64,000 nucleotides of DNA from Streptomyces sp. NBC_00162 (GCF_024611995.1 NZ_CP102509.1:3162001-3226000), one strand, 5' to 3'. Positions 1 through 8,640 are shown, counted from the first letter of the stretch. The notes: generated by a model not told the origin, from the sequence alone. Numbers and translations are program-made.

Positions 1-108
1 TCAGCCTCGCCGGCGTTTGAGGCGCGGGGTCTGGGGCGGAGCCCCGGCAACGGCGGCGCGCACGGGCGCGGACAGGACCCCGGCGGAGCCCCAGCAACGG
101 CGCCGCGC
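1..108. repeat. GC-rich intergenic repeat of Streptomyces type
   Basis: No gene is visible here. The stretch begins with the GGCGTTTGAGG signature common in Streptomyces intergenic spacers. It then holds two imperfect direct copies of a CGGAGCCCC(G/A)GCAACGGCG unit, at about 37-61 and 84-108. GGGGCGGAGCCCC at the first copy can fold on itself. The repeat lies just past the stop codon of the polymerase gene on the minus strand, so it may act as its terminator; that role is inferred. Confidence 0.45.
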
Positions 109-1620
109 CTAGCGGAGGGTCGTGGAGCGGTCCTGGCGGTGGGTGGCGATCAGGGCCAGGCAGAGGGCCGCGATCGCGACGCGGCCCGACGCCTGGAGGA
201 GCGGTCCGCGCAGCAGGATGAAGGAGTAGCCCGCGACCAGCGGGACCACCACCGAGATCAGACTCCCCGGCGGCGCCCGCCGGGTGGCGCGCTTCGCATA
301 GCGCCGGTCCACCCGCGCGGAGGCGTACCCCATCGCCAACAGGCCGCCCCCCATGCCCAGCGGCCCGAAGTCCAGCCACAGCTCCGCCCAGATCGGCGAG
401 GAGAGGTTGGTGTTGACCGTGCCCATCCACTGGCCGACCATCACGCCCGTGTCCCGCGGCTTCCCCGGCCACACCGACCTCGGCACCGCGAACAGGATCG
501 ATCCGGCCAGCTGGCGCCCGTAGAAGTGGCCGGGCCCGGACTCCGAGTAGGTGATGGTGTTCGCGAACATGCCGATCTGGTCGTAGTCCTTGAGGGCCAT
601 CGGCTCCAGGAAGGACGTGGTCTCCACCGGCTTGTAGTTCTTCTCGTCGTACCGGAAGCGGTCCGCGAACGGGAAGACGAGGAGGGCGATGACCACGGCC
701 ATCGACAGGGCCACCCGGTACATCGCCGCGCTGACCGGGAAGACGGTGAACAGCAGCGCGAACATGACCGTGAGGAACCAGTAGCGCGGGTTCGAGATCG
801 GGTTGTTGACCACCAGGTTCAGCAGGGCGAGCGCCGACCAGGTGACGATGATCGAGACCTTGCGGCGGGCGAACTTCGAGGTGACCAGCCAGCGCGTGTA
901 CAGCAGCAGCGAGAGCAGCGCCGGCACGGTGCCGAAGCCGCGCAGCAGGGCCTGTCCGGCCTGGCCGTCGCCGTTGGAGACGCCCGCCTCCTCGATGCCC
1001 GCGATGATCTCCTGGCGGCTGGAGAAGAACACCGCCGGGCCGCCGAGCTTCATCACGAAGGCCGCGCTGCACAGGAAGGAGAGGACGGTCAGCAGTTGGA
1101 GCCGGCGCCGGTGCGTCATGACCGGCCGCGACTGCCTCTGGGAGCCGCCCGCGCGGCCGGTCGGCCGGTGGCGGGCGAGCAGGACGCCCACGTCGAAGGC
1201 GGTGCAGCCGAGCAGCACCAGCCCGATGGCGGCGGTGAGGTCGGAGCGGGGGCCGACGACTGGGGTCGGGACCTGGCCGAGGACGGCCTGGGCGAGCGGG
1301 GCCACGCCCATGGCCATGTAGACGAAGAGCCAGAAGGAGCCCTGGAGCAGCTTGCGGCGGCTGGTGAGCACCATCGCGGAGAGGCGGGCGCCCGCGTACA
1401 TGGTGAGCAGCAGCTGGAGCCAGAAGGCCGCGTCGCGCTGGCCCGCGCCGGTCTGGACGGCGACGAACAGCGGCAGGAAGACGGCGAAGCCGAGGGCGAG
1501 CGGGACGGACAGCGCGCGGGAGAGCAGGGTGCGCGGGGTGGTGACCTTGCCCCAGAGCGACTCGTCCTCGAAGGGGGACGGCGCGGGCGTGACGGGCGGC
1601 TTGCGTATGTCCGTTGCCAC
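109..1620 (-). CDS. O-antigen/oligosaccharide repeat-unit polymerase-like membrane protein
   Basis: A 503-residue, strongly hydrophobic protein with roughly ten to twelve membrane segments separated by short loops. A longer extracytoplasmic region around residues 330-400 contains FRYDEKNYKPVE and a GPGHFYGRQLAGS stretch. This layout is typical of Wzy/O-antigen-ligase-like polymerases that join lipid-linked repeat units outside the membrane. The GTG at 1618-1620 was chosen because it follows a G-rich ribosome site and gives an N-terminus of about 30 polar residues before the first membrane helix; the frame stays open much further upstream but that part looks non-coding. The gene is divergent from the acetyltransferase and glycosyltransferase, which supports a role in exopolysaccharide assembly. 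Substrate unknown; assignment rests on topology and context. Confidence 0.75.
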   Translation of the reverse strand: MATDIRKPPVTPAPSPFEDESLWGKVTTPRTLLSRALSVPLALGFAVFLPLFVAVQTGAGQRDAAFWLQLLLTMYAGARLSAMVLTSRRKLLQGSFWLFVYMAMGVAPLAQAVLGQVPTPVVGPRSDLTAAIGLVLLGCTAFDVGVLLARHRPTGRAGGSQRQSRPVMTHRRRLQLLTVLSFLCSAAFVMKLGGPAVFFSSRQEIIAGIEEAGVSNGDGQAGQALLRGFGTVPALLSLLLYTRWLVTSKFARRKVSIIVTWSALALLNLVVNNPISNPRYWFLTVMFALLFTVFPVSAAMYRVALSMAVVIALLVFPFADRFRYDEKNYKPVETTSFLEPMALKDYDQIGMFANTITYSESGPGHFYGRQLAGSILFAVPRSVWPGKPRDTGVMVGQWMGTVNTNLSSPIWAELWLDFGPLGMGGGLLAMGYASARVDRRYAKRATRRAPPGSLISVVVPLVAGYSFILLRGPLLQASGRVAIAALCLALIATHRQDRSTTLR

Positions 1621-1689
1621 TGCCGCCCCCACCCCATGTGCCTGATTCGCGCGCAGTCTAGTCTGAGCGGGCTGCGCCCGGGGAGGCGC

Positions 1690-1722
1690 ATGGGGGTCCC
1701 CCGGCAACGCCAGGGGGAGGGT
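1690..1722. repeat. Small palindromic repeat, third copy of the element seen in the merR gene
   Basis: The run TGGGGGTCCCCCGGC, a short AAC loop and GCCAGGGGGAGGG form an imperfect hairpin. It has the same TGGGGG...GGGGGAG flanks as the two copies in the MerR gene near 26.2-26.4 kb. It sits exactly across one candidate start codon of the acetyltransferase gene. Confidence 0.5.
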
Positions 1723-2280
1723 GGACGATCGGGGCTTCAGTTGCGTGACCTTCCTGCCTTCACGCTGGCCGGATACGACAAGGGGCGCGGGCGGCTGACG
1801 CAGGCGCTCTGGTTCGCCGTGATGAACACGCTGTTCATGAGCTGGTTCTGTCCGGCGCGGCTGCGGGTGGCGCTGCTGCGCGCCTTCGGGGCGAAGATCG
1901 GCGAGGGCGTGCTGATCCGGCACCGGGTGCGGGTGCTGTGGCCGTGGAAGCTCACCGTCGGGGACCACACCTGGATCGGTGAAGGCGCCTGGCTGCTGAA
2001 CCTGGAGCCGGTAACGATCGGTTCGCACGTCTGCCTCTCGCAGGAGGCCGTGCTGTGCACCGGTTCGCACGACCACCGGGCCGCCGACTTCCGCTACCGC
2101 AACGCCCCGATCACGGTCGAGGACGGCGCGTGGGTGGCGGTACGGGCGACCGTGCTGGCCGGGGTGACCGTGGGCCGCTGCGCGGTCGCGGGCGCGGGCG
2201 CCGTCGTGCACAAGGACCTGCCGGAGCTGACCCTGCAGACCCAGGACGGGCGGCGCCGCCCGGTGGAGGAGCCCAAATGA
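1690..2280 (+). CDS. WcaF-like hexapeptide-repeat acetyltransferase
   Basis: Left-handed beta-helix acyltransferase of the colanic-acid WcaF type. It carries imperfect hexapeptide repeats from about residue 60 onward (IGEGVLI, VGDHTWIGEGAWL, IGSHVCLSQEAVL, VEDGAWVAVRATVLAGVTVG, CAVAGAGAVV) and the catalytic-type TGSHDH motif. It probably acetylates a sugar of the exopolysaccharide in the cytosol. Start is uncertain: the ATG at 1690 has GGGGAGG just upstream but lies on the edge of a palindromic repeat. An in-frame TTG at 1741, before RDLPAFTLAGYDKGRG, would align better with the short N-terminus of the family and give 179 residues. The stop overlaps the ATG of the next gene (ATGA), implying translational coupling to the glycosyltransferase. 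Confidence 0.85.
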   Translation: MGVPRQRQGEGGRSGLQLRDLPAFTLAGYDKGRGRLTQALWFAVMNTLFMSWFCPARLRVALLRAFGAKIGEGVLIRHRVRVLWPWKLTVGDHTWIGEGAWLLNLEPVTIGSHVCLSQEAVLCTGSHDHRAADFRYRNAPITVEDGAWVAVRATVLAGVTVGRCAVAGAGAVVHKDLPELTLQTQDGRRRPVEEPK

Positions 2281-3398
2281 GAGTCCTGCACGCCGTCACC
2301 CTGCACTCCCCCTCGCACGCCTTCGGCGGGCCGGTCCGGGTCGCGCTGAACCTGACGAAGGGTCTGCGGGCCCGGGGGCACGAGGCGCGGCTGCTGGCGC
2401 TGGGCGAGGGATTCCCCGACCCGTGGCCGACGGACGTCGAAGGGGTCCCGGCGAAGCTGTTCCCGGCGCGGCGGATCCTCCCGCTGGGCTTCAGCGGGAT
2501 GACCTCGCCGGCGCTGCTGGCCTCGGCCGGGCGGCTGGTCGGGGAAGCGGACGTGGTCCACGTCCACCTGGCCCGGGACCTGGTGACCCTGCCGGTGGCC
2601 CTGGCGGCGCTGCGGGCCGGCAAGCCGCTGGTGCTCCAGACCCACGGAATGGTGGACCCGAGCGAGAAGCTGCTGGCCAAGGTGCTGGACGCGGTGGCGG
2701 TACGCCGGCTGCTGCGCGGCGCGGACGCGGTGCTGTACCTGACCCCGCACGAGCGGGCGTGCCTGGACGCGGTGGTCGGCGGCGCACCGCTGTCGCGTGC
2801 GGTCCGGCTGGTCAACGGCACCCCGGCGCAGGAGGAGCGGCCCGCCCCGGGCGGCCCCCCGCGCATCCTGTACGCGGCGCGCCTGCAGGCCCGCAAGCGG
2901 CCGGTGGACTTCGTGGACGCGGCCCCGGCCGTCCTCGCCGCGCACCCGGACGCGCACTTCGTCGTCGCGGGCCCGGACGAGGGTGAACTGGCCGCCGTAC
3001 GCGCCCGCATCACGGCCCTGGGTCTCACCGGCCGCTTCACGGTTCCGGGGGCACTGTCCAGCGCGGAGGTGCAGGCGGAGCTGCGCCGGGCCCACGTGTA
3101 CGTACTGCCCTCGGTGGACGAGCCGTTCCCGATGTCGGTGCTGGAAGCCCTCGCGGTGGGCGTCCCCCCGGTGGTGACCCACTCCAACGGCCTGGCCCGC
3201 GACATCGCCGCCGCGGGCGCGGGGCACGCGGTCGACCCGGGCCCGGCGGGTGTGGCGTCGGCGGTCCTGGACCTGCTGGATCCCGCGGCCAACGCCGCCG
3301 CCTCGGCGGCGGCGCGCAAGCTGGCCGCGGAGTCCTTCTCCATGGACGCGGTCCTGGACACCCTGCTCCCGGTGTACGAGGGCGCCGTTCGGGGCTGA
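2277..3398 (+). CDS. GT-B glycosyltransferase, family 4 type
   Basis: A 373-residue GT-B fold protein. The N-terminal domain starts MRVLHAVTLHSPSHAFGGPV, with the glycine-rich acceptor-side loop usual in GT4 enzymes. The C-terminal domain has ILYAARLQARKRP (the linker strand with the conserved basic residue) and, near residue 285, the nucleotide-sugar region VLPSVDEPFPMSVLEALAVGVPPVV, which includes the E-x7-E type pair. It transfers a sugar from a nucleotide donor to a lipid-linked exopolysaccharide intermediate; donor and acceptor cannot be told from sequence. The ATG overlaps the preceding acetyltransferase stop by 4 nt. It converges on the DUF6458 gene with a gap of only 16 nt. Confidence 0.9.
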   Translation: MRVLHAVTLHSPSHAFGGPVRVALNLTKGLRARGHEARLLALGEGFPDPWPTDVEGVPAKLFPARRILPLGFSGMTSPALLASAGRLVGEADVVHVHLARDLVTLPVALAALRAGKPLVLQTHGMVDPSEKLLAKVLDAVAVRRLLRGADAVLYLTPHERACLDAVVGGAPLSRAVRLVNGTPAQEERPAPGGPPRILYAARLQARKRPVDFVDAAPAVLAAHPDAHFVVAGPDEGELAAVRARITALGLTGRFTVPGALSSAEVQAELRRAHVYVLPSVDEPFPMSVLEALAVGVPPVVTHSNGLARDIAAAGAGHAVDPGPAGVASAVLDLLDPAANAAASAAARKLAAESFSMDAVLDTLLPVYEGAVRG

Positions 3399-3414
3399 AC
3401 ACGGGCGCCGCGGC

Positions 3415-3627
3415 TCAGATGTCGCGGCGCTGCTCCACGACCGGGAGGGCGCCCATGGCGCGGCGGCGCTTGAGGACACTGGTGTACACGGCGAGGCCGA
3501 TGAAGCCCACCGCCATCATGATCAGCCCGACCACGTCGAGGTTGACGCTCTCCATCTCCCAGTCGGTGGCGAAAGTGAGTATGGCTCCCACCACTATCAG
3601 ACCGATGCAGCCACCCAGGCCGGTCAT
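3415..3627 (-). CDS. Small DUF6458-type membrane protein
   Basis: A 70-residue protein with two predicted membrane helices, one beginning LGGCIGLIVVGAILTFATDW and one VVGLIMMAVGFIGLAVYTSV, followed by a basic KRRR anchor and a polar tail. The first helix pattern matches the small actinobacterial DUF6458 family, whose function is not known. GGAGGCGAGTCCT precedes the ATG at an acceptable distance. It stands alone between the convergent glycosyltransferase and an upstream lipoprotein gene on the same strand, separated from the latter by a hairpin. Confidence 0.85.
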   Translation of the reverse strand: MTGLGGCIGLIVVGAILTFATDWEMESVNLDVVGLIMMAVGFIGLAVYTSVLKRRRAMGALPVVEQRRDI

Positions 3628-3695
3628 AGGACTCGCCTCCGCAAATGGTCGGTGTCGTCGTGCTCCGGTCCCGCGGATGCCCACGCCTGGTACGC

Positions 3696-3742
3696 GAAAA
3701 CGCCCCCTGCGGCCGGTGGTTCGGCGGCAGGGGGCGTTCTCG
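3696..3742. terminator. Hairpin terminator after the lipoprotein gene
   Basis: GAAAACGCCCCCTGC and GCAGGGGGCGTTCTC pair with a single mismatch around a 16-nt loop. The hairpin is 17 nt past the stop of the minus-strand lipoprotein gene; the A-rich arm becomes a short T run in that direction. Confidence 0.7.
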
Positions 3743-3758
3743 TCGCGTGCGGGGCTCG

Positions 3759-4436
3759 TTACGCCGGGATCCAGGCGTAGCAGCCGGAGGAGTTGAACTC
3801 CGCCGTGCCCGCCGGGATCGTCGCCGTGATCTTGTCGCCCGCGTTGGGCTGGGTCTCGGGGCCCGAGGCGAGGAGCGAGCCGTCCTTGGACTTCGCCTCC
3901 CACGTGCAGGTGGAGGCCTGCGTCAGCGCCCGGTAGGTGCCGGCCGCGGGCGAGGTGCGGGGGCCTTCGGGGAAGCCCTTCTCCGCCGCCACGAGGATCG
4001 GCTTCTGCTCCGGGCACAGGTGGGTGATCGCGTCCTTCGCGCCCGGGATCTCCCCGGTGATGACGGCCCCGGTCGCCGCGTCCTTGTCGCGCTTCGCGGT
4101 GAGCGCCACCCGCTGGCAGGCCTCCTGGCCCGACTGCAGGACGGCCGCGGGGTCCATCTTCTCCGGGACCCGCCCGCTCAGGTACTTCTTCTCCTGCGCC
4201 GTGAAGCTGCCCGTCTTCGGGGTGAGCTTCGCGTCGGGCAGGACGGGGCCCGTCGGCTTCGCGTCGGCGGCGGGCGCCGAGGGCGCCGGGCTGTCCGCGG
4301 GGTCGGGGGCCGCCGACGAGGCCGGCGGCTTCGCCTTCGCCTCCGCGCCGGAGTCGGCCTTGCCGCCGGAACTGCAGGCGGTCAGCGTCAGGGCGGCGGT
4401 CAGCAGAACAGCAGCCGCTGCGGAGCGTCGGTACAT
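3759..4436 (-). CDS. Secreted lipoprotein of unknown function
   Basis: A 225-residue protein with a lipoprotein signal: basic MYRR, a hydrophobic stretch, and the lipobox LTAC with Cys21. A low-complexity Ala/Pro/Lys/Asp linker covers about residues 22-75. The folded C-terminal part of about 150 residues has four further cysteines (CQR, LCPEQ, CTWE and GCYAW), compatible with two disulfides. The end WEAKSKDGSLLASGPETQP resembles a beta-rich extracellular domain, but I do not recognise a family. It is bracketed by two hairpins, so it is probably monocistronic. Confidence 0.8.
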   Translation of the reverse strand: MYRRSAAAAVLLTAALTLTACSSGGKADSGAEAKAKPPASSAAPDPADSPAPSAPAADAKPTGPVLPDAKLTPKTGSFTAQEKKYLSGRVPEKMDPAAVLQSGQEACQRVALTAKRDKDAATGAVITGEIPGAKDAITHLCPEQKPILVAAEKGFPEGPRTSPAAGTYRALTQASTCTWEAKSKDGSLLASGPETQPNAGDKITATIPAGTAEFNSSGCYAWIPA

Positions 4437-4467
4437 CGGATGGCTCCCGTACTTACTGGGTGGGACA

Positions 4468-4509
4468 GGAATGCGGGGCCCGGCCACGTAGAGCCGGGCC
4501 CCGCATTCC
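4468..4509. terminator. Perfect 17-bp stem-loop terminator
   Basis: GGAATGCGGGGCCCGGC pairs perfectly with GCCGGGCCCCGCATTCC around the 8-nt loop CACGTAGA. It lies after the stop of the large LamG protein gene and before the lipoprotein gene, both on the minus strand, so it should separate the two transcripts. Confidence 0.8.
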
Positions 4510-4527
4510 GTCAGGCGGTTACTTCTG

Positions 4528-4563
4528 TTCCTGCGATTCCTGCGGTTCCTGCGGTTCCCTCGG
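4528..4563 (-). repeat. Four tandem 9-bp repeats directly after a stop codon
   Basis: On the plus strand the units are TTCCTGCGA, TTCCTGCGG, TTCCTGCGG and TTCCCTCGG. On the minus strand they follow the TAG of the LamG protein gene without a break and in the same frame. Read past that stop they would encode PRE-PQE-PQE-SQE-QK before a TAA. Confidence 0.6.
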
Positions 4564-7338
4564 CTACTTCGCGCCGAAGGTGAGCACCAGCTGCGGGACG
4601 CCGTCGGCGGCCGTGGCCTCCGCGGACCAGATCCACAGCGGGTCGGTGCCCGTGCTCGTCAGGCCCAGGCTGTAGCTGCTGCCCAGGACCGCGGAGACCG
4701 CGGCCGTGTCCAGCGGCACGTTGTGGACCGCCGAGCCGTCCGGCACGCCCGCGATGGTGCCCACCGGGGTGGTGCCGAGCGTGGGCTTGGTGTTGAAGGT
4801 CGTGCCCGCGCCGCTCCAGGTGCCGGTGACCGGGACCACGGACACGGTGTCGGCGGTGCCGGCGCCCGTCTGCGTGTTGGTCTTGATCTGGAGGGAGGCG
4901 GCCTTCAGGACCTGCCCGGCCGGGGCGGCCGGGACGTCGAAGCGCAGGTACGTCTCGTACGCCGAGGTGCCGCGCACCGCGAGCGAGGTCGACGTGCCGT
5001 AAGCGGTGCCGGGGGCGCCCTGGTTGATGTAGGTGTCCTCGGTCGCGCTGACCTTGGAGACCGAGTCGGTGGGCGCCTTGGCCAGGGTGAAGTGGTTCTT
5101 GACCTGGGCCTCGGTGAGCGCCGTCGGGTAGATGGCCGTCTCGTCGATCTGCCCGGCGAAGAAGTTGCTCGTCGGGCGGGTCGGCCAGCCGGTGAGGTTG
5201 TCGCCGCCCACGTGCCAGTAGCCCGCGTAGGTCTGGGAACCGGTCTTGTTCAGCGAGCCCTTGTTCTGGCCGTCGACGTACAGGGTGATGCCGCCGGGGC
5301 CCTGGGTGCCGACCACGTGGTGCCACTTGTTGTCGTTGTACGTGTCGAACAGGCCCGTGGAGACGGTCTGGACCGATCCGTTGGACACGCCGAAGACGAG
5401 GCGACCGGTGTTGGTCATGTAGAGGTGCTTGTCGTACGAGCCGCTGCTGCGGTCGGTGTTGCTGCCGAAGCCGACCAGTTTGCCGCCGCGCGTGGTGCCC
5501 GTCTTGAACCAGGTCTCGATGGTGAACGCGTTGCCGACCGTCTGGCGGTGGTCGCTGTAGACCTGCTGGCTGGTGCCGTTGAAGCCCATCGCGGTGCTGG
5601 TGCCGGCGACCGCGCCGGGGGTCTGGCGCAGGGCCGGGGCGTTCAGCTGGACGCCGCCGGTGTTGCTGCTGACCGAGGAGTCGGCGACGTACGGGCTCAC
5701 GGTGTCGTCGAAGCGCCAGTACAGGTTGGCGCCGTCGGCGCGGACCTGGTTCGGGTACGACTGGGCGGCGGTCGGGACCGTCACCGAGACGCTGGCCGAC
5801 AGGGCGCTGGTGTTGCCCGCGGCGTCGGTCGCGGTCACGCGGTAGCTGTAGGACTGGCCGGCCTTGACCGTGGTGTCGGTCCAGGAGGCCTGCCGGCGCT
5901 CCCACTCCAGGGAGTCCGCGTTCACCGTGGCGGCGGGCGTGGCCGAGCCGTTGCGGTAGATGCGGTAGGTCAGCTTGCTGTCGTCCGCGTCGTAGCTGGT
6001 GCGCCAGCGGACCTGCGCCTCGCCGGGCTTGACGCTGCCGACGCTGGCCACCGGGGTGGTCGGGGCGCCGACGTCGCCGGTGGAGGCGAAGCGGGTCAGG
6101 GCCTGCTGCGGCTTGCCGTTGATGAGGGTGAACTCACCGCCGACCCACATGTACTTGACGTCGCTCTTCTCCGCGACGGCCATGACGCGCGGGCCGATTC
6201 CCTCGCCGAGGCCGTCGTTGGCGGTGGGGTGCCAGCCGAGCTTGCCCGGGCCTCGTACGAAGCCGCCCACGGGCGCAGGGGCTGCGCCGGTGTGGTCGGT
6301 CGGCTGGGCCAGCAGGAAGTGGCGCTTGCCGTCGGGGTACTCCAGCTCGGTGGAGCAGTCGTGCGCGTGCGAGGAGCTGTAGAGCACCCCGTCGTACGGC
6401 AGCACGTACTGGGTGGCGCCGAGGCAGCGGTCGCGCCACTTCTCGCTGAAGTCGGTGTTCAGGCCGATGCGGCCGTCGAAGACGCCGCCGCCGGAGCCCT
6501 CGCTGCCGGTGTAGTAGCCCGTCGCGTCGGCCGAGATGTCCTTGACCACGGAGTTGGACGGGATGCTGTTGTACGTCTTGGTGACGGCGCCGGTGGTGGC
6601 GTTCACGACGGCCAGCGCGTGCGTGGTGGAGTTGTTGACCGAGAAGAAGTCGCCGCCCAGCAGGACGTTCTTGCCGTCGTTGCTCACCTCGATGGCGCGG
6701 CCCGGCTCGTCGGCGTTGGCCACGAAGGGCTTGAGCGCGCCGGAGCCGGCGTCGACCGCGGCGAACCGCTCGCGGGTCTGGCCCTCGACCGTGCCGAAGT
6801 CGCCGCCCACGTACAGCGTGTCGTCGGTGACGGCGAGCGCGCGGACGGTGGCGGGGACGCTCGGGTGGAACGCTGCCTTGGGGGTGCAGGTCGCGATGTC
6901 GATCGCGGCGAGGCTGGAGACCGGGGTCCCGTTGACGGCACCGAAGTAGCCGCCCGCGTAGAGGGTCTTCTTGTCCTTGGAGACGGCCAGCGTGCGGACC
7001 GTGGCGGTGCCGTCGCCGATGGTGAAGGCGAGCTTGCACGAGGTGGGGTTGCCCGTCGCGGCGTCGAGCGCGGCGAAGTTCACGGCTTCCTGCTCGGTGC
7101 CGGCGGCGCCGTCGGGCGGACGGACGGCCGAGAAGGTACCGCCGGCGAAGACGGTTCCGTTCGCCTGGGCCATCGCGAACACGATGCCGTTGGGCTGCCA
7201 CGTCGGCAGGCTGTCGGCGGTGAACGCCACCGGCGCCGTGATGGCGGAGGCCTGCGGCATCAGCACCAGGCCTATACCGGTGCCGGCACCGGCCAGTGAC
7301 AGGACGAGGGCAGCAGTCAGCCCTCTGGATCTACGCAT
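4564..7338 (-). CDS. Secreted beta-propeller / FnIII / LamG / DNRLRE protein
   Basis: A 924-residue exported protein with an N-terminal signal peptide (MRRSRG, then a hydrophobic core ending QASA). Residues about 35-425 form beta-propeller-like repeats of the type LYAGGYFG, LYVGGDFG, VLLGGDFFSV and MWVGGEFTLING. Next comes a fibronectin type III domain (about 430-525, YRVTATDAAGNTSALS) and a LamG/concanavalin-like domain (about 535-740, including KWHHVVGTQGPGGITLYVDG). The C-terminus is a DNRLRE-type domain (about 755-924, EDTYINQGAPGTAYG, YLRFDV). These modules usually bind carbohydrate or protein at the cell surface; no catalytic motif is visible. The gene lies inside an exopolysaccharide locus, which fits a matrix or spore-surface role, but that is inference. 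Confidence 0.9.
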   Translation of the reverse strand: MRRSRGLTAALVLSLAGAGTGIGLVLMPQASAITAPVAFTADSLPTWQPNGIVFAMAQANGTVFAGGTFSAVRPPDGAAGTEQEAVNFAALDAATGNPTSCKLAFTIGDGTATVRTLAVSKDKKTLYAGGYFGAVNGTPVSSLAAIDIATCTPKAAFHPSVPATVRALAVTDDTLYVGGDFGTVEGQTRERFAAVDAGSGALKPFVANADEPGRAIEVSNDGKNVLLGGDFFSVNNSTTHALAVVNATTGAVTKTYNSIPSNSVVKDISADATGYYTGSEGSGGGVFDGRIGLNTDFSEKWRDRCLGATQYVLPYDGVLYSSSHAHDCSTELEYPDGKRHFLLAQPTDHTGAAPAPVGGFVRGPGKLGWHPTANDGLGEGIGPRVMAVAEKSDVKYMWVGGEFTLINGKPQQALTRFASTGDVGAPTTPVASVGSVKPGEAQVRWRTSYDADDSKLTYRIYRNGSATPAATVNADSLEWERRQASWTDTTVKAGQSYSYRVTATDAAGNTSALSASVSVTVPTAAQSYPNQVRADGANLYWRFDDTVSPYVADSSVSSNTGGVQLNAPALRQTPGAVAGTSTAMGFNGTSQQVYSDHRQTVGNAFTIETWFKTGTTRGGKLVGFGSNTDRSSGSYDKHLYMTNTGRLVFGVSNGSVQTVSTGLFDTYNDNKWHHVVGTQGPGGITLYVDGQNKGSLNKTGSQTYAGYWHVGGDNLTGWPTRPTSNFFAGQIDETAIYPTALTEAQVKNHFTLAKAPTDSVSKVSATEDTYINQGAPGTAYGTSTSLAVRGTSAYETYLRFDVPAAPAGQVLKAASLQIKTNTQTGAGTADTVSVVPVTGTWSGAGTTFNTKPTLGTTPVGTIAGVPDGSAVHNVPLDTAAVSAVLGSSYSLGLTSTGTDPLWIWSAEATAADGVPQLVLTFGAK

Positions 7339-7583
7339 GAGCCCCCCAGGGCATCGCCCGGTTTGATGGCTGGAACTATCCGAACAGCCATATGTACGGG
7401 CGCAGACTAAGGCTCATGTGAGGGCCCGGTCACCTTGCTTGACCCATTGCATACCAACTTGGAATGAACAGACTTCAGCATGGAGGGTGCACTACGGACA
7501 TATGGCAGGTTTACCCCGGCCACACCCACACAGACCTGTGGGTATGACCGTGACACGGCAAATCGTAGGGGAAATATAAGGCC

Positions 7584-8597
7584 TCAGCGGTCGATACGGA
7601 CCGTCACGCCCGCCAGCTGGTCCTCGACTTGGCGGATATCGGCCTCGACCATGATCTTGGCCAGTTCGGACACCAGGACCGTCGGCTTCCAGCCGAGCAG
7701 GTCGTGGGCCTTGGAGGCGTCGCCGATGAGCGCGTCGACCTCGCTGGGGCGCTCGTACTTGGGGTCGTAGCGCACGTGCTCGTTCCAGTCGAGACCGGCG
7801 TGCGTGAAGGAGGCCTCGACGAACTCGCGGACGGTCGCGGCCACTCCGGTGGCGACGACGTAGTCGGTGGGCTCGTCCTGCTGGAGCATCCGCCACATCG
7901 CGTCCACGTACTCGGGGGCGTAGCCCCAGTCGCGGACCGCGTCGAGGTTGCCGAGGTAGAGATTCTCCTGGAGGCCGGCCTTGATGCGGGCGACCGCGCG
8001 GGTGATCTTGCGGGTCACGAAGGTCTCGCCGCGGCGCGGGGACTCGTGGTTGAAGAGGATCCCGTTGACGGCGAACATGTCGTACGCCTCGCGGTAGTTC
8101 ACGGTGGTCCAGTACGCGAACACCTTGGCGGCGCCGTACGGGCTGCGCGGGTGAAACGGGGTGCCCTCGTTCTGCGGCGGCGGGGTGGCGCCGAACATCT
8201 CGGAGGACGAGGCCTGGTAGATGCGGGTGTCGACACCGCTGGCCCGGATGGCCTCGAGCAGCCGCAGCGCGCCGAGGCCGGTCACGTCGCCGGTGTAGAG
8301 GGGCGCGTCGAAGGAGACGCGGACGTGGGACTGGGCGCCGAGGTTGTAGACCTCGTCGGGCCGTATCTCACGGAGCAGGTTCACCAGGGCCACGCCGTCG
8401 GAGAGGTCGGCGTGGTGCAGGACGAAGGACCGGTTGGCGGTCTGCGGGTCCTGGTAGATGTGGTCGATCCGCTCCGTGTTGAAGCTGGAGGACCGCCGCA
8501 CCAGCCCGTGCACCGTGTAGCCCTTGGAGAGCAGCAGCTCGGCGAGGTACGAGCCGTCCTGCCCGGTGACGCCGGTGATCAGTGCGGTCTTGCCCAT
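7584..8597 (-). CDS. gmd: GDP-mannose 4,6-dehydratase
   Basis: A 337-residue short-chain dehydrogenase converting GDP-mannose to GDP-4-keto-6-deoxymannose. The NADP-binding [19 protein letters not shown] is at residues 8-26, followed by the specific [18 protein letters not shown] stretch. The catalytic region has the SSSEMFG motif near residue 125 and [10 protein letters not shown] (Tyr-xxx-Lys) near residue 150. The [19 protein letters not shown] block is diagnostic of Gmd. It is divergent from fcl, whose product uses the Gmd product, so the two are likely co-controlled from the shared 196-bp region. A run of three 10-bp repeats lies just upstream of the start. Confidence 0.97.
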   Translation of the reverse strand: MGKTALITGVTGQDGSYLAELLLSKGYTVHGLVRRSSSFNTERIDHIYQDPQTANRSFVLHHADLSDGVALVNLLREIRPDEVYNLGAQSHVRVSFDAPLYTGDVTGLGALRLLEAIRASGVDTRIYQASSSEMFGATPPPQNEGTPFHPRSPYGAAKVFAYWTTVNYREAYDMFAVNGILFNHESPRRGETFVTRKITRAVARIKAGLQENLYLGNLDAVRDWGYAPEYVDAMWRMLQQDEPTDYVVATGVAATVREFVEASFTHAGLDWNEHVRYDPKYERPSEVDALIGDASKAHDLLGWKPTVLVSELAKIMVEADIRQVEDQLAGVTVRIDR

Positions 8598-8610
8598 TCG
8601 GTCCCCCTGG

Positions 8611-8640
8611 GGTGCGTTGTGGTGCGTTGTGGTTCGTTGT
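8611..8640. repeat. Three tandem 10-bp repeats upstream of gmd
   Basis: GGTGCGTTGT occurs twice in direct succession, followed by GGTTCGTTGT. The array begins 13 bp before the gmd start codon in the gmd-fcl divergent spacer. A 10-bp period places each unit on the same face of the helix, which suits repeated protein contacts. Function unknown. Confidence 0.6.

Noticed and set aside
1116..1691. A 191-codon minus-strand frame overlapping the polymerase 5' end
   Set aside because: It is another frame of the same strand, Ser/Pro/Arg-rich, typical of an out-of-frame reading of GC-rich coding DNA.
4723..7299. An 858-codon plus-strand frame opposite the LamG protein
   Set aside because: Composition is Val/Gly/Arg-rich shadow coding; the minus-strand gene has a signal peptide and clear domains.
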